A DNA stretch of 8,683 nucleotides from Halieaceae bacterium UBA3479 (lineage in GTDB: Bacteria > Pseudomonadota > Gammaproteobacteria > Pseudomonadales > Halieaceae): the NCBI GenBank assembly GCA_002377985.1, contig DFQW01000179.1, positions 1 to 8,683 of the forward strand, in the 5' to 3' direction. The translations under genes were made by a program, and so were the position numbers. Positions 6,517 through 8,683 of the stretch are shown piece after piece. Position 1 is the stretch's first letter, and each line of letters starts with the position of its first letter. The notes beneath the pieces are model-generated. The model did no database searches, had not been told where the DNA came from, and saw only the letters and a program-made list of their open reading frames with translations.

Positions 6517-6627
6517 CTACGACAGCGTCTTCAGCACCGCCGTGGCCATGGGGCTACGCCAGCCCTTCGGTGACAAAGGTATGGGGCAAGCTTTTTGGCG
6601 GGGATTAAGCCCTGAAACTTTGTCACC
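6490..6627 (-). promoter_or_regulatory. Structured intergenic region, possible azlCD leader RNA
   Basis: On the - strand the region can form several helices. GGTGACAAAG (6627-6618) pairs perfectly with CTTTGTCACC (6578-6569). GGGCT and AGCCC (6565-6561 with 6555-6551) form a small hairpin. CACCG (6572-6568) can pair with CGGTG (6539-6535), which excludes the first helix. The U8 terminator-like hairpin follows. A ten-codon frame MATAVLKTLS (6549-6517) stops exactly at that hairpin. This resembles an attenuator leader, but no clear promoter or well-placed SD is seen. On the + strand the long stem is followed by TTTT and lies about 80 bases before sbnA. It could instead be a dispersed repeat. 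It matches no riboswitch I know. Confidence 0.35.
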
Positions 6628-6705
6628 TTTTGCGCTCTGTGCGCTTTGATATCTTGTCCAAGCCAGCCTAGCATCTCGGCTGAGTAAACTGTCGTTAGGC
6701 CCGGT

Positions 6706-7713
6706 ATGGCTGGTTTCAATTCCTCTGTTCTTGAGGCAATTGGCAACACACCCATTGTGGAGCTCAACCGCTACGGCGCTGGGGTAGAGCCCCTTTTGCT
6801 CGCGAAACTGGAGTTCACCAATCCGGGTGGCAGCATGAAGGATCGCGCTGCGCTGGGTATGATTGAGTGGGCCGAGCGCGAGCACGACCTGCAGCCCGGT
6901 GCAGAAATCATAATTTCTACCTCAGGAAACCTCGGCATCGGCATGGCGATGATCTGTGTCGTGAAGGGTTACCATCTGATTTGTCTGGTAGATCCCAAGC
7001 TCAACCCCTCCACTGAGCGGAGCCTTGAGCTAATGGGTGCAGAGTTGGTTAAGGTCGACGAAGTGGATCACACCGGCGGCTACCACCTGACTCGCCTCAA
7101 ACGGCTCGAAACGGTGCAAGCTGAGCGACCGAATGCCATTTACCTTGATCAATACGACTCCCCTGCAGCGGTCGAGGCGCACCGAACCTCCACCGGGCGA
7201 GAAATTCTCGAGCAGATGGACGGTCGCCTCGATGCCATGATCATGGTGGCGGGCACCGGCGGCAGTTCCATGGGCGTTGCGCGTTGGTTGCGAGAGCATT
7301 CTCCTGATACCCGAATTTGGCTGGTGGATGAGGTGGGCTCTCTGGCGCTCCCATGTAGTAAGGCACCCGAGCCGCGGTTCCTTAATGGCATGGGGACCAG
7401 TCTGGAGCCCGCCAATTATGCCGGTGAGTCGTTCTATGATTTTATCGATGAGGTGGTACACATCGAAGCAGGCACCGCGATCAGCACGGCCACGGAAATT
7501 GCGCGTACAGAGGGTATTTTGATGGGGGGTTCCGGCGGCGCCGCGTGTCACGTGATGCGCGAGATGGTCGCACCGCGGTTTGACAGTAATGCGCGTCTGC
7601 TGGCGCTCATTCCGGATCACGGCAGCCGTTATACTCAGACCCAGTTTGATGTGGAGTGGCTCGAATCGATGGGTATCAACGTACCGACTTTGACGTCACC
7701 GACGCAGTCGTGA
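6706..7713 (+). CDS. sbnA: SbnA-type N-(2-amino-2-carboxyethyl)-L-glutamate synthase (PLP enzyme)
   Basis: The product is 335 residues, a PLP-dependent fold-type II enzyme of the cysteine-synthase family. The PLP lysine is Lys45 in NPGGSMKDR. STSGNLG (71-77) is the substrate/cofactor loop, VAGTGGSSMG holds the PLP phosphate, and GGSGGAA lies near the C-terminus. SbnA of staphyloferrin B biosynthesis condenses O-phospho-L-serine with L-glutamate. Assignment to SbnA rather than a housekeeping cysteine synthase rests on the SGNLG loop (cysteine synthases usually have SGNTG), the VDEVGSL region and, above all, the overlapping sbnB gene (GTGA). The start is ATG at 6706 with only a weak AGG upstream. 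The protein is cytoplasmic. It is divergent from azlC. An alternative is another beta-substituted alanine synthase with an OCD-family partner. Confidence 0.85.
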   Translation: MAGFNSSVLEAIGNTPIVELNRYGAGVEPLLLAKLEFTNPGGSMKDRAALGMIEWAEREHDLQPGAEIIISTSGNLGIGMAMICVVKGYHLICLVDPKLNPSTERSLELMGAELVKVDEVDHTGGYHLTRLKRLETVQAERPNAIYLDQYDSPAAVEAHRTSTGREILEQMDGRLDAMIMVAGTGGSSMGVARWLREHSPDTRIWLVDEVGSLALPCSKAPEPRFLNGMGTSLEPANYAGESFYDFIDEVVHIEAGTAISTATEIARTEGILMGGSGGAACHVMREMVAPRFDSNARLLALIPDHGSRYTQTQFDVEWLESMGINVPTLTSPTQS

Positions 7714-8683
7714 CCGATACCGGCACACTTTTTCTCAGTCAGCAGGATGTGATCGACGCGGGGGCCACAGACGTCGACTGGGTGGGCGGCGTGCTGGAGC
7801 AGGTCTTTAAACTCCATGAGCAGCAGGCGTTTACCGCGCCCCCAAGTAGCTTCCTCAAGCGGCCCGAGTGCCCCCATGTGGCGGACCGCATCATTGGTCT
7901 GTCAGCGCACGTAGGCGCGCCCTTCGACCGGGAGGGGATGAAATGGATCGCCAGCTCCCACATCAACCCTGAGCATGGCCTGCCGCGCGCCAACGCGGTG
8001 ATCATCCTCAACGACCCAATCCATCGGTTGCCCATTGCCATTATGGAGGGCGCATTGATCAGTGCCATGCGTACCGCCGTGGTGCAGGCGTTGGCGGCGC
8101 GCTACCTTGCGCGAGCAGACAGCGACTCGGTCGGCCTGGTCGGCGCCGGGCGGATTGGCGCACTGACGCTGTGGGCCATATCCCAGTGGTTCCCAGATAT
8201 CCAGCACTATCGGGCTTACGACCAAAGCGCAGAACGTTTGGACGCCTTTGTCGAGCACATGGCCACGCTGGGCATAAAGGTTGAGGCCGTGTCGTGTTTT
8301 CGGGAGGCACTGGCAGAGGCGGACATGGGCATCGTTGCGACCACTGAATCGGAGCCCTACGTCACGGCGGCTGAGTTCAAGGCTGGCTCACTGTTTATGA
8401 ATGTGTCGCTCATGGATCCCACCTTTGAGTTGGTCAGCGCCGCGGACAAAATTGTTGTGGACGATTGGCATCAGAGCGTGCACTCCGACCGGGTATTGGC
8501 GCGCATGCACCGCGAGGGGCTCGTCACGCGAGAGAGCATTCACGGTGAGTTCGGTGCCGTCGTGTCAGGGCACATACCGGGTCGTGAAGATCCCGACGAG
8601 CGCATTTTCTGGAATCCTTTTGGCTTGGCTATCGAGGACATCGCGGTGGCCTCCGCGGTTTACGATCGGGCTCTGTCAGAAGG
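7710..8683 (+). CDS. sbnB: SbnB-type ornithine cyclodeaminase-family dehydrogenase, 3' end cut by window
   Basis: The frame is open from GTG at 7710 to the window end (324 complete codons), and SbnB proteins are about 330-340 residues, so only a short C-terminus is missing. Family landmarks are MKWIASSHINP (Lys78), LPRANAVIILND (Arg93), MEGALISAMRTAVVQALAA (Arg121), the dinucleotide-binding GLVGAGRIG (Rossmann glycines 145-150) and WNPFGLAIEDIAVA near the end. SbnB oxidatively cleaves the SbnA product with NAD to L-2,3-diaminopropionate and 2-oxoglutarate. The KWIAS and LND segments fit SbnB better than true ornithine cyclodeaminase or alanine dehydrogenase. The GTG overlaps the sbnA stop (GTGA), so the two are translationally coupled. 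The product would normally be used by a siderophore or peptide pathway encoded to the right. Confidence 0.87.
   Translation, partial: MTDTGTLFLSQQDVIDAGATDVDWVGGVLEQVFKLHEQQAFTAPPSSFLKRPECPHVADRIIGLSAHVGAPFDREGMKWIASSHINPEHGLPRANAVIILNDPIHRLPIAIMEGALISAMRTAVVQALAARYLARADSDSVGLVGAGRIGALTLWAISQWFPDIQHYRAYDQSAERLDAFVEHMATLGIKVEAVSCFREALAEADMGIVATTESEPYVTAAEFKAGSLFMNVSLMDPTFELVSAADKIVVDDWHQSVHSDRVLARMHREGLVTRESIHGEFGAVVSGHIPGREDPDERIFWNPFGLAIEDIAVASAVYDRALSE

Noticed and set aside
6569..6627. Known riboswitch (cobalamin, glycine, SAM) in the azlC/sbnA gap
   Set aside because: None of the conserved sequence boxes of these classes is seen.
6548..6649. 33-codon + strand frame upstream of sbnA
   Set aside because: It has no SD, covers the inverted repeats and has no recognisable similarity.
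6517..6885. Minus-strand open frame ending at the U8 hairpin
   Set aside because: Most of it is antisense to sbnA with no family resemblance. Only the last ten codons are kept, as a speculative leader peptide.
7030..7620. 196-codon - strand frame inside sbnA
   Set aside because: It is an antisense shadow of a clear PLP enzyme with no family motif.

Overview
The window is about 8.7 kb of bacterial chromosome. Gene density is high and G+C is moderate, a little above half by eye. SD-led ATG starts, Sec signal peptides and lipoboxes indicate a Gram-negative bacterium. The style of the genes (small secreted proteins of unknown function, NTF2-like lipoproteins, an amino-acid permease) suggests a marine gammaproteobacterium, possibly of the Halieaceae/OM60 type. 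That placement is inference, because no taxonomic marker gene is present.

Layout. Left block, + strand: a small secreted protein (151-555); a VOC/glyoxalase-fold protein (638-1036) overlapping a short lipoprotein by ATGA (1033-1287); and a lipoprotein with two NTF2/SnoaL-like domains (1439-2332), ended by a 14-bp-stem hairpin. Middle block, - strand: a two-domain secreted protein (2492-3280), an APC-family amino-acid permease (3460-4752, apparently with a CTG start), a third small secreted protein (4868-5311), and azlD-azlC, a two-subunit branched-chain amino-acid exporter (5462-6450). Right block, + strand: sbnA (6706-7713) overlapping sbnB by GTGA (7710 to beyond the window end). This pair makes L-2,3-diaminopropionate.

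How the genes may work together. SbnA joins O-phosphoserine with glutamate, and SbnB cleaves the product oxidatively to L-2,3-diaminopropionate and 2-oxoglutarate. This normally feeds a siderophore or peptide antibiotic, so the consuming genes probably lie beyond position 8683. The divergent azlCD exporter and the nearby permease make the right half an amino-acid synthesis and transport neighbourhood; a functional link is only inferred. The left half is dominated by envelope proteins. The secreted proteins at 151-555 and 2492-3280 share a domain of about 100 residues bounded by two cysteines 85-88 residues apart, once in the first and twice in the second. The protein at 4868-5311 looks like a cysteine-free distant relative.

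The points most worth a second look are this secreted domain family, the structured azlC/sbnA intergenic region (mutually exclusive helices, a tiny ORF and a hairpin with a U8 tract facing azlC), the CTG start of the permease, and the diaminopropionate locus running off the right edge. No tRNA, rRNA, CRISPR array or insertion sequence was recognised.
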